A DNA stretch of 22,397 nt from a virus: positions 1 to 22,397 of the IMG/VR virus record IMGVR_UViG_3300021142_001840. One strand, given 5' to 3'. The position numbers and the translations under genes were made by a program. Shown here piece after piece: positions 1 to 6,551 of the stretch (its first letter is position 1; each line of letters opens with the position of its first letter). The notes beneath the pieces were generated by a model. The model saw only the letters and a program-made list of their open reading frames with translations. It had not been told where the DNA came from and searched no databases.

Positions 1-144
1 CCTCCCGCCCATTGCAACCATATCTGGGTCAGGCGGAGGTGCCGGTGCATCGACTCGGTCACCTAGTGCATTGTTCATAAACCCAACAAATTTTGGATCA
101 TTTATTGGTTTTTTACCTTCTTTAATTATTTCCCAGATTCTCAT
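1..144 (-). CDS. Truncated small phage protein, candidate internal head protein (left edge)
   Basis: An open frame reads from an ATG at 144 down to the window edge with no stop, giving 48 visible residues, so the C-terminus is missing. It begins MRIWEIIKEG; residues 7-10 read I-K-E-G, matching the (L/I)-x-E|(A/G/S) site cut by T4-type prohead protease gp21 at the end of capsid-targeting peptides. After a short KKP stretch comes an Asp/Pro-rich segment (APAPPPDPD). No Shine-Dalgarno sequence precedes the ATG; an AATAAATA box lies at 150-157 instead. The superoxide dismutase gene ends 26 bases upstream in the same direction. I do not recognise the family. That it is a real gene rests on the start context, codon-like composition and co-orientation; the internal-head-protein idea is inference. 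Confidence 0.6.
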   Translation of the reverse strand, partial: MRIWEIIKEGKKPINDPKFVGFMNNALGDRVDAPAPPPDPDMVAMGGR

Positions 145-149
145 AATAA

Positions 150-157
150 TATTTATT
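150..157 (-). promoter_or_regulatory. Late-promoter-like box AATAAATA before the truncated gene
   Basis: The minus strand reads AATAAATA, one base from the T4 late core TATAAATA, then TATT and ATG. With T4 spacing (core at about -13 to -6) the predicted transcription start is position 144, the A of the ATG itself. AT-rich chance matches are possible. Confidence 0.4.
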
Positions 158-170
158 TGTTAGATAGATT

Positions 171-731
171 TTAACTTACTCGACCGACTCTAGAACCAAT
201 GACATTCCAGTTCATTATTTTCCATTGGTTTTCAAGATATTCTTTCTTCTCACTCTGATAGTCTAGAGCCCATGCATGTTCCCACCAGTCTACTAGTAGT
301 ATTATATCCATTTTAATCTGATGATTTTTTATGGTCTTAATGCTACCGTCTCGAGCTAGATATGCCCATCCACTGCCCTGTATTTTCATTGCTTCTTTTT
401 CAAAAGCCTCTTTAAATTTGTCAAAGTTAGTAAAATATTTGTTGATAAAATTAAGAGCTATTGCTGTAGGCTCATTAGATCTAGAAGGACTTTGGAATTG
501 TCTAAAATATATGTCGTGTAAAAAAGCCCCTGCTTCGTTAAAGTCCGGGTCACCCTCACCTTTGTTATAGCGATCAACATAACCCTTATACAATTCACCA
601 TAATGATAATCTATCGTAGCTTTACTCATGCTGGGAGCTAGGGCTGTTTTACTGTAAGGTAATGGTGTTTGCTCCAAAGTTTTAGGAGTATTGCCCTCAT
701 TCAGGCTAACATATCTAATAAAGTTATACAT
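171..731 (-). CDS. sod: Fe/Mn-family superoxide dismutase with N-terminal extension
   Basis: Converts superoxide to oxygen and hydrogen peroxide. The whole 186-residue protein fits the Fe/Mn SOD fold: the PLPYSKTALAP entry motif (23-33), metal ligands His43 (DYHYGELY), His72 (FLHDIYF), Asp148 and His152 (DWWEHAW), and GSGWAYLA at 119-126. Gly68, four residues before His72, and the NHQ at 136-138 look Mn-type rather than Fe-type, so metal choice is open. The gateway Tyr is kept (Tyr51), but the residue equivalent to E. coli His30 is Leu47. Unlike bacterial SODs, about 20 residues precede the usual start; they form a short hydrophobic/basic stretch ending SLNE|G at 9-13, a prohead-protease-like site. 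It has no Shine-Dalgarno sequence and lies right behind a late-type box. Enzyme family is firm; virion packaging is inference. Confidence 0.95.
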   Translation of the reverse strand: MYNFIRYVSLNEGNTPKTLEQTPLPYSKTALAPSMSKATIDYHYGELYKGYVDRYNKGEGDPDFNEAGAFLHDIYFRQFQSPSRSNEPTAIALNFINKYFTNFDKFKEAFEKEAMKIQGSGWAYLARDGSIKTIKNHQIKMDIILLVDWWEHAWALDYQSEKKEYLENQWKIMNWNVIGSRVGRVS

Positions 732-735
732 AATG

Positions 736-753
736 ATATTTATTAATAAATAT
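736..753. promoter_or_regulatory. 18-bp palindrome acting as a candidate bidirectional late promoter
   Basis: The sequence ATATTTATTAATAAATAT is a perfect palindrome in the 40-base gap between two divergent genes. Each strand carries AATAAATA (minus 744-737, plus 745-752), close to the T4 late core TATAAATA. With T4 spacing, minus-strand transcription would start at 731, the A of the sod ATG. Plus-strand transcription would start near 758, just before the AAGGAG of the small basic gene. Confidence 0.5.
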
Positions 754-771
754 TTTACAAGGAGAGTTATT

Positions 772-1038
772 ATGAGAGAATTTATTAAACGAGTTTTTGG
801 GTTAAAACCAAAGGCAGTAGAACCCGAAGCACCTTATAAAGTAGAAACACCAACAACGCCAGTTGCTGATGATGTTACTCGTGCAATGTTAGAGTCAATT
901 CCAGCACCAGTTCCTGCTAAAAAGACTGCGGCTAAAAAAGCTAAAACAACTAAGCAATTAATCGAAGAACATCCTGATTACTTGCCAGAGACTAAAGTTA
1001 AAAAGCCACGTGCTCCAAAAAAGCCTAAAGCAGTTTAA
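772..1038 (+). CDS. Small basic Lys/Ala/Pro-rich protein, H1-tail-like
   Basis: An 88-residue protein. The start at 772 is chosen because a strong AAGGAG (759-764) sits 7 bases before this ATG; an upstream in-frame ATG at 691 lies inside sod and has no support. It opens with MREFIKRVFGLKPK, passes through an acidic/proline-rich middle, then a basic tail (AKKTAAKKAKTTK at 49-61; KVKKPRAPKKPK at 75-86) like histone H1 C-termini and other DNA-coating tails. No catalytic motif is visible. (L/I)-x-E sites occur at 63-65 and 71-73, so head-protease cleavage is conceivable. It diverges from sod and converges with uvsE, overlapping its 3' end by 14 bases. Nucleic-acid binding or internal-head function is inferred from composition only. 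Confidence 0.8.
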   Translation: MREFIKRVFGLKPKAVEPEAPYKVETPTTPVADDVTRAMLESIPAPVPAKKTAAKKAKTTKQLIEEHPDYLPETKVKKPRAPKKPKAV

Positions 1039-2050
1039 GTTCCTTAGCTTGCTCGTAAAGAGCAAAGCTGGCAAGATTCTTGCCTTTACTCTCCGCCATG
1101 ATATCATGTGTGTTTAGAAAGCTCAAAGCCCATTCGTTCGTTGCTGTATTCCAGTAAAAGTCTGAATGTGCTCTGAGCTTTTGCTTTTTGTAACCTTCTT
1201 TCAATAGTTCAGCATGACGAGGCATTATACTAGTGTCATGGCCCACAAGAACATCTTCACGAGATACTGAATAATGACAAGTAGGGCGCAGACCGCGCCA
1301 ACTGTCCACGACACGCTTAACACGGCTATCCTGGTTACTGATGTATTCACCTTCACGTATCCAATGATGGTGTATATCAAGCACAATAGGAATGATATCG
1401 CTAATAATAAGGCAGTCATTTAGTCCCCATGAGTTTTCTTCGTTTTCGATAGTAATACAGTTTCTTGCTTCTGGCGATAGTCGTTGGTACGCACGGCGGA
1501 TACCGGCTGGACCTTGACGACCGGAGATGTGGACGTTAATCTTGAAGTCCTGAAAGGATTTGCCGTAGCCCATGTAACGTGCCATATCCGCATGATATTC
1601 AAACTCCTCTATACTTCGTTGAACAATACCTTCATTATCGCTAGCCATAACGCAGAACTGACCTGGATGCATAGAGAGACGTACATTACGAGTGCGAGCA
1701 ATTCGACCCACTTCCAAAAAGTGTTTCTCACAATACTTAACCACATCCCCACGATGCCAAAAATAAGACCAGTCGCTGTGAGTATAGACAGGCAAGATGT
1801 CACTGCTAATACGTACCATACGAAGGTTATCATCTAAATCTCCTACTCGTTCTACAAGTTTACGGGTCGATTCGATGTTCTGAACCATTAAGTCCCACAG
1901 TTTTTGTTCTGCTACATCTTTAGTTTGGCGATTAAGCCAAGCCACAGTAGTACTACCTGTGTTGTATTCTTTACATTCGTCATTGGGTTTTATACCATCA
2001 ACCTGATGAGGAAAGTCAATCCATTTACAAGCAAAGCCGATACGTTTCAT
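1025..2050 (-). CDS. uvsE: UV-damage endonuclease UvsE (UVDE family)
   Basis: A TIM-barrel endonuclease that nicks DNA on the 5' side of UV photoproducts and other lesions, starting alternative excision repair. The 341-residue protein is full length for the family and carries the signature metal-site motifs in order: KWIDF near the N-terminus, SMHPGQF (126-132), INVHISG (171-177, His174), IENEE (201-205), DIHHHW (225-230), CHYS (258-261), VGHDTS (269-274) and RAHSDFYW (293-300). T4 itself uses the unrelated glycosylase DenV, so this is an alternative route to the same job. It has its own sigma-70-type promoter with a roughly 25-base leader and no clear Shine-Dalgarno sequence. The gene converges with the small basic gene at 1025-1038. 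Identification is firm from several independent motifs. Confidence 0.95.
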   Translation of the reverse strand: MKRIGFACKWIDFPHQVDGIKPNDECKEYNTGSTTVAWLNRQTKDVAEQKLWDLMVQNIESTRKLVERVGDLDDNLRMVRISSDILPVYTHSDWSYFWHRGDVVKYCEKHFLEVGRIARTRNVRLSMHPGQFCVMASDNEGIVQRSIEEFEYHADMARYMGYGKSFQDFKINVHISGRQGPAGIRRAYQRLSPEARNCITIENEENSWGLNDCLIISDIIPIVLDIHHHWIREGEYISNQDSRVKRVVDSWRGLRPTCHYSVSREDVLVGHDTSIMPRHAELLKEGYKKQKLRAHSDFYWNTATNEWALSFLNTHDIMAESKGKNLASFALYEQAKELKLL

Positions 2051-2069
2051 AATATGTAATCAATAATAA

Positions 2070-2110
2070 TGGACATAATGTATTATAACACTATGTCCAC
2101 TATAAGTCAA
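2070..2110 (-). promoter_or_regulatory. Sigma-70-type promoter of uvsE with inverted repeat over the -10
   Basis: On the minus strand TTGACT (2110-2105), a 17-base spacer and TATAAT (2087-2082) form a near-perfect host-type promoter, predicted start near 2075. An inverted repeat, TGGACATA (2070-2077) and TATGTCCA (2092-2099), brackets the -10 and could be an operator. Confidence 0.8.
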
Positions 2111-2119
2111 TGAGTTTGA

Positions 2120-2647
2120 TCAACCTTCGTATGTAGCCGAATTACCCGCATGTTCAAATACTTCTACATTTTTGATACGAACACTAGGATTTAATGGATA
2201 ACGATGATTACCATTTACTAGCAAGTCTGCCATTTTGTCATAGCACATTTTGGCAAACAATTCACAACCTACACCGGGTACAATGCGAAGATCACATACA
2301 CCTGATCTACGATAGGGCTCTGTTTGTACACGATCTGGATTGCCATCATGTTCTGGATTTGAACTCCAGCCAGACATCTCTTTGAATCGATCTAGCAATG
2401 GATCATCTTCGGCGATTACTGTGGTATGATCAAACATATAGTCTGCCCACGCCTTAAATTCTTTGAGTCCGCCAAAGTCCATGCCCCAGTTCTTTTCGTC
2501 TAGTGTATCGCATTCAAAGATTAATTTGATGCCAATTGAGTATCCATGTAGTAGTGAGCAGTGGCTATGCGTGGCACGCCATTGTCTGAAACAGCATGAT
2601 AAGCCGCGGTCGTTACCGTATGTTTTTGTTGAATAAAATTTTGCCAT
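2120..2647 (-). CDS. queD: QueD-like 6-carboxytetrahydropterin synthase / PTPS-family protein
   Basis: The family makes 6-carboxy-tetrahydropterin (queuosine and 7-deazaguanine routes) or pyruvoyl-tetrahydropterin from dihydroneopterin triphosphate. Visible motifs: HSHCSLLHGYS (27-37), with the catalytic-type Cys30 and zinc-type His34; MDFGGLK (56-62, the usual DF..LK); DHTT (73-76); GCELFAKM (127-134); and a C-terminal EHAGNSATY (165-173) matching the E......A.Y substrate motif. At 175 residues it is longer than QueD (about 120), mainly through an insert at roughly 85-125. The usual LHGH is LHGY here, so a third zinc histidine is replaced by Tyr36. No queC, queE, folE or DNA-transglycosylase gene is in the window. 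The Shine-Dalgarno AGGAG (2658-2654) fixes the start. Family is confident; exact reaction is not. Confidence 0.88.
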   Translation of the reverse strand: MAKFYSTKTYGNDRGLSCCFRQWRATHSHCSLLHGYSIGIKLIFECDTLDEKNWGMDFGGLKEFKAWADYMFDHTTVIAEDDPLLDRFKEMSGWSSNPEHDGNPDRVQTEPYRRSGVCDLRIVPGVGCELFAKMCYDKMADLLVNGNHRYPLNPSVRIKNVEVFEHAGNSATYEG

Positions 2648-2665
2648 TGTTATCTCCTAAAAGTA

Positions 2666-2712
2666 GCAATGACACGCAGAGTTTTTATTGCGGGATGAGC
2701 GTCTTAGTCCGC
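2666..2712 (-). promoter_or_regulatory. Structured 5' leader of the queD-like gene
   Basis: The predicted transcript has a leader of about 65 bases. In it the segment CCGCAAT can pair with an upstream GCGG (CCGC at 2693-2690 with GCGG at 2712-2709) or, through GCAAT (2691-2687), with a downstream ATTGC (2670-2666), and the two pairings share bases. It does not match the preQ1 riboswitch patterns I know. Stems are short, so function is speculative. Confidence 0.25.
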
Positions 2713-2714
2713 AT

Positions 2715-2748
2715 ATACTAATTATACATTAGTATGTAGATAAGTCAA
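2715..2748 (-). promoter_or_regulatory. Sigma-70-type promoter of the queD-like gene with inverted repeat
   Basis: On the minus strand TTGACT (2748-2743), a 16-base spacer and TATAAT (2726-2721). The inverted repeat ATACTAAT (2715-2722) / ATTAGTAT (2728-2735), 5 bases apart, overlaps the -10, the same layout as at uvsE but with a different sequence. Confidence 0.75.
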
Positions 2749-2750
2749 TA

Positions 2751-4202
2751 CTATTGAGTAGAAATTAATCCAAAGCCTGCCCAAGCGCCTGGAGTTCCGC
2801 TGGCTACACATACCCAACCAACATGCCCACCAAAGTTTGGTTGAGTGTTCCAGCAAATATCACCGGCTGTCCAAATACCTGTACCCGGAGCAGTAATACC
2901 ATTAGTAAACTTCTTACCTCCAATCTTTACATCACCGTTGACTGTGAACTGTACATCAGGATCTGGATTGTTTACATTAATGCTTAATGGTCCAAATATA
3001 CGAACTGGATTATTTTGTAAGTTGGCATTGCCGATAGTAACTTGATTTGCATTAACAGATACTAGTGATTCACCGTTAGATATAATACCGGTTGAATCAT
3101 ACACTAAGTTTCCTAGTGTTAAACTAGATGCTGATACTGCCCTTAGTGTTGTAGATCCAATAACATTTAGCCCTGTTAAAGAACCTAATGACACTAAACT
3201 ACTTTGAGTTACAGATGCACCTAAAGTAGTTTCACTTAGAACAGGTTGTTTATTAATACGATAAAAACGACCGCTGTCTAAGTCAAAATCTTCTGTAGTC
3301 CAAATTCTATCTGGCTCCGACATCATAACTAGTTGACGATCTGTTCCACGTCCTTGCCATTTTATACCAAGTCCGTATATGCTAGTGTCAGCAGTTGTTT
3401 TAAACTCTACAGAACTAGTAAGTCCGTTATCGCTAATTGTTTGTACGCTGTTAGCATAGATAGTACCGTAAACACGAAGAACAGCATTGTTATTTTGTAC
3501 AGTTCCTACTTGAACTTCGCCAAAACTTTTAACAGTAATGCGTGGTACATTATCAGTAACAATAGCAAGATCGTGCCCGCTGTGTGTTCCTATTGCTCCT
3601 AGGCTAATTTGTGGACTACCAAAAGTAAGTTCAACATTGTTATCTAGGATACTAAGAGCACTGTTTGGCTCTTCAGTACCAATCCCGATTCTATTTGAAG
3701 TACTGTCAACAAAGAAAAACTCAGCAACGCTAGTGTCGCCGGACACAGTTAACGATTCTAAAGTTCCTATTTTTGTTAAATTACTATTAGTAATAGTTGG
3801 GCCTAAACTATTTCCGCTTAACACAGGTATGTTATCAATGCTGTAAGTAGATCCGCCAGCAACATCAAAGCTACCGTTAGTCCACACTCTGTTGCCTGTA
3901 CGATAGGCTAACTGTGTTTGTCCACCACCGTAACTCCAAGTAAATCCTTTGCCATTTAGTTCAGCTTCTGAATTGTAAATCCACTGTCCAACTGAGTCTA
4001 AACTTCCGTTATCGGTAACTAAATTCTTAACATTGAAGGTATTGGCAGTAATAGTTCCTAACACTACTAGGTTAGTATCTATTTGTGTCTGCCCTGTTAT
4101 TGATAAACTACCAGAATGAATTATGCTCCCTGAAGTATAATTTAGGGCTATTTTGTTAATAATGACGCTTCCGTCTTCTGCTACTTGTAGTATTTGGGCC
4201 AT
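2751..4202 (-). CDS. Tail-fibre / receptor-binding structural protein
   Basis: A 483-residue protein made mostly of short beta-rich, Ser/Thr/Gly/Asn-rich repeats, as in trimeric phage fibres. It holds the common fibre motif NRIGIGTEEP (170-179). A segment of about 50 residues occurs twice (roughly 107-158 and 301-352); both copies follow the pattern W-T..FD....Y.I...PVLS...LG...T.S.L...G.L..L.V.G.T. The C-terminus (446-483) has GDICWNT, a conserved GHVGWVC, and PGAWAGFGLI, the glycine/tryptophan tip seen at the ends of many fibre proteins. It is transcribed away from the second fibre gene at 4272; the two share a 69-base divergent promoter region. A GATAAATA box precedes it, with a weak AAGAGA ribosome site. 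Structural role is confident; which fibre and which receptor are unknown. Confidence 0.85.
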   Translation of the reverse strand: MAQILQVAEDGSVIINKIALNYTSGSIIHSGSLSITGQTQIDTNLVVLGTITANTFNVKNLVTDNGSLDSVGQWIYNSEAELNGKGFTWSYGGGQTQLAYRTGNRVWTNGSFDVAGGSTYSIDNIPVLSGNSLGPTITNSNLTKIGTLESLTVSGDTSVAEFFFVDSTSNRIGIGTEEPNSALSILDNNVELTFGSPQISLGAIGTHSGHDLAIVTDNVPRITVKSFGEVQVGTVQNNNAVLRVYGTIYANSVQTISDNGLTSSVEFKTTADTSIYGLGIKWQGRGTDRQLVMMSEPDRIWTTEDFDLDSGRFYRINKQPVLSETTLGASVTQSSLVSLGSLTGLNVIGSTTLRAVSASSLTLGNLVYDSTGIISNGESLVSVNANQVTIGNANLQNNPVRIFGPLSINVNNPDPDVQFTVNGDVKIGGKKFTNGITAPGTGIWTAGDICWNTQPNFGGHVGWVCVASGTPGAWAGFGLISTQ

Positions 4203-4220
4203 GGTTAAGTCTCTTTAGAG

Positions 4221-4228
4221 TATTTATC
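4221..4228 (-). promoter_or_regulatory. Late-promoter-like GATAAATA before the minus-strand fibre gene
   Basis: The minus strand reads GATAAATACTC, one base from the T4 late core. The predicted start near 4215 leaves a leader of about 13 bases, fitting late expression of a virion protein. Confidence 0.55.
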
Positions 4229-4243
4229 TTAAGCCCAAATTAC

Positions 4244-4251
4244 ACTAAATA
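4244..4251 (+). promoter_or_regulatory. Weak late-promoter-like ACTAAATA before the plus-strand fibre gene
   Basis: ACTAAATA lies 20 bases before the ATG at 4272, followed by a clear AAGAGGA ribosome site at 4258-4264. It has two mismatches to TATAAATA, but the spacing resembles that of the gene starting at 772. Confidence 0.3.
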
Positions 4252-4271
4252 TCGTATAAAGAGGACTTTTT

Positions 4272-6551
4272 ATGCCAGTAGCTACAGGAGATGCTTTCCG
4301 TTATGTCACAACAAGTGGCACAAACGTGGGAGAAAATGACGCAACGTTAATAGCGCCAGACGTTAATGGAACGCTTACAATCGTAGGCGGGTTCGGTATT
4401 ACGTTAACTGCTGATGCTGTAAACCGTAAAATCACTATTACAAATACCGGAAATGGGTCAGGTGCGTTAACAACTATTACAACTCAAAACTCTGCTGGCA
4501 CTTATTATCCTGTATTTACAAGTGGCGGAGCAAGTCCTACAAGTACACTATACTACGAAACTACAACAAATCCGTTAACTTATAACCCAGGCACTGGTAC
4601 TCTAAACGTACAAAATTTAGTGCTAGGCGGTGCAGGAACTATTCAAATTGACAACGTAACTAGCACTGGAGTTACTGGTACAGGTAACTTAGTATTTGGA
4701 TCAAACCCTACGCTTGTTACCCCTACGCTAGGTGCGGCAACTGCTACAAGTATTAACAAAATTGCATTAACAGCGGTAGCAACTGGTGCAACAATCACAG
4801 CAACTGATGGCACAACAATTACACTACCTAGTACAACTGGTACAGTAGCGTTAAACAATCAAACATTCTATTTAGGTAGCACACAAATTGCTATTAATAG
4901 AACAACTGGTTCGTTAGCATTAACTGGTATTACAAGCATAGATGGATATGCAGGAAGTATAGCCGGTGGCGCAATTGGATACATTCCTTATCAATCGGCG
5001 GCTAATACTACACTATTTGTTGCCGGTAATACAACTACAACTCCTCAATTTTTAACATCGACTGGTACTGGTAGTGCCGCACAAGCACCTACACTTACTA
5101 GTTCAACTGGTAGCGGTAGTGTAGTGTTAGCAACAAGTCCATCATTAACTACACCTATATTAGGTGTAGCTACTGCTACAAGTATTAATAAAATGGCAAT
5201 TACTGCACCTGCTACTAGTTCAACACTAGCAGTAGCAGATGGTAAAACGTTTACGGTTAGCAACACAATTACTCTAGCCGGCACTGATTCAACAACAATT
5301 ACATTACCAAGTACAACTGGTACTGTACCTTTAAACAATCAAACTTTCTATTTAGGAACAACTAGTGTAGCAATTAATCGCGCCAGTGCTAACCTAGCAC
5401 TTACTGGCATTAGTTCAATAGCATTGCCTGGAAGTGTTAGTGGCACATCAACACTACAGCCACAAGCCACTGCGGGCACAACTACATTTACATTACCAAC
5501 AACTACCGGCACGTTGGTGGGCACGGGGGATAGTGCAACTGTATCGAACACAATGTTGGCTAACTCTAGTTTTAATATAGGCACTACAAGTATAACACTA
5601 GGCCGTGCAAGTGCTAACCTAGCACTTACTGGTATCAGTTCAGTGGCGTTTCCTGGTAGTACCAGCGGCACAGCAATTCTACAGGCAACTGCTACAGCAG
5701 GTACCCCAACACTATCGTTACCGATTACAACCGGTACACTGATTGGCACAGGCGACAGTGCAACGGTTACTAATACAATGTTGGCTAATACTTCAGTAAC
5801 CTTTGGATCAACTAGTGTAGCATTGGGAGCAACTTCAACAACCTTAGCTGGACTAACAAGCATAGATGGTACCACAGGATTAACTAGTGCTTTTGCTACA
5901 CCAAACGGTACAGTGGCACTATTAGGAGCCGCAACTACTCTTAACTTAGCTAATACAGCAACAAGTTTGTCAATCGGTAATACTGCTACTGCCGCACAAA
6001 CGGTTAACTTGTTTACAGCATCGACCGGTAACAGTTTTTATTACTTTGCTACTGGTGCTACGACCTCGGGCAACATTAAAACAATTAATATTGGTACTGG
6101 CGGACTAGCATCATCAACAACTAACGTAACACTTGGTGCTACAACTGGAACAAGTTCAGTTACTGTTAACGGATCTCTAACAGCTAGCACTAGCATATTG
6201 TTAAAAGGTACTGGCGGTATTGGATATGCTACAGGCAGTGGATATGGCGGAACTATAACACAAACTGGCAGTAGAACGGGTGCTGTAACAGTAAGTTATA
6301 TTACTGGTGCTATTACTTTATTTGCCGCGGCTCCTACTGTAGGTACCTACGTAACCTTTACAGTAACTAATACTACCGTAGCCGCAACAGATACTGTTAT
6401 TATTAACTTTAAATCAAGTACCAACACTTATATTGGATTTGTATCAGCAGTAGGTACCGGAAGTTTTAACATTACATTTGCCAGTGTTAGTGGTACAGCA
6501 AGTGATAGCCCTGTAATTAACTTTGCAGTAATTAAGGGCTCTGCTAATTAA
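4272..6551 (+). CDS. Large repeat-rich tail-fibre protein
   Basis: A 759-residue protein extremely rich in Thr, Ser, Gly and Ala, with beta-strand-length periodicity typical of long trimeric fibres. Two repeat families are visible. The first spans about 146-223 and again 290-383, sharing ATATSINK, TTITLPSTTGTV and LNNQTFYLG. The second spans about 371-431 and 446-507, sharing ASANLALTGIS and GTGDSATV.NTMLAN. The last 115 residues are different: a glycine-rich linker (GTGGIGYATGSGYGG, 646-660), then a beta-rich domain with VAATDTVIINFKS and the end VINFAVIKG, which I recognise as a recurrent C-terminal tip in aquatic phage fibres. The ribosome site AAGAGGA (4258-4264) fixes the start. The gene ends overlapping the stop of the convergent gene at 6548. 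Fibre identity is confident; receptor is unknown. Confidence 0.88.
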   Translation: MPVATGDAFRYVTTSGTNVGENDATLIAPDVNGTLTIVGGFGITLTADAVNRKITITNTGNGSGALTTITTQNSAGTYYPVFTSGGASPTSTLYYETTTNPLTYNPGTGTLNVQNLVLGGAGTIQIDNVTSTGVTGTGNLVFGSNPTLVTPTLGAATATSINKIALTAVATGATITATDGTTITLPSTTGTVALNNQTFYLGSTQIAINRTTGSLALTGITSIDGYAGSIAGGAIGYIPYQSAANTTLFVAGNTTTTPQFLTSTGTGSAAQAPTLTSSTGSGSVVLATSPSLTTPILGVATATSINKMAITAPATSSTLAVADGKTFTVSNTITLAGTDSTTITLPSTTGTVPLNNQTFYLGTTSVAINRASANLALTGISSIALPGSVSGTSTLQPQATAGTTTFTLPTTTGTLVGTGDSATVSNTMLANSSFNIGTTSITLGRASANLALTGISSVAFPGSTSGTAILQATATAGTPTLSLPITTGTLIGTGDSATVTNTMLANTSVTFGSTSVALGATSTTLAGLTSIDGTTGLTSAFATPNGTVALLGAATTLNLANTATSLSIGNTATAAQTVNLFTASTGNSFYYFATGATTSGNIKTINIGTGGLASSTTNVTLGATTGTSSVTVNGSLTASTSILLKGTGGIGYATGSGYGGTITQTGSRTGAVTVSYITGAITLFAAAPTVGTYVTFTVTNTTVAATDTVIINFKSSTNTYIGFVSAVGTGSFNITFASVSGTASDSPVINFAVIKGSAN
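4707..5420 (+). repeat. Fibre repeat family 1 (two diverged copies)
   Basis: Copies at about 4707-4940 and 5139-5420 encode the same motif order. DNA similarity is highest around TTAAACAATCAAAC at 4851 and 5331, so duplication is visible at both protein and DNA level. Confidence 0.7.
5382..5792 (+). repeat. Fibre repeat family 2 with an exact DNA repeat and hairpin
   Basis: Copies at about 5382-5564 and 5607-5792. A 23-bp block is identical at 5385-5407 and 5610-5632, offset 225 bp (75 codons). Each block contains the perfect hairpin AGTGCTA-acc-TAGCACT. Confidence 0.75.

Noticed and set aside
691-771. Upstream extension of the small basic gene to the ATG at 691
   Set aside because: It would overlap sod and cross the palindrome; the ATG at 772 has an ideal AAGGAG.
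1484-1837. Plus-strand open frame inside uvsE
   Set aside because: uvsE is unambiguous with conserved motifs through the same stretch; the antisense frame has no recognisable domain or start signal.
4643-5875. Long minus-strand open frames opposite the fibre gene
   Set aside because: Their Val/Pro/Ala-rich translations mirror the Thr/Gly/Ser repeats on the coding strand, and no ribosome site supports them.
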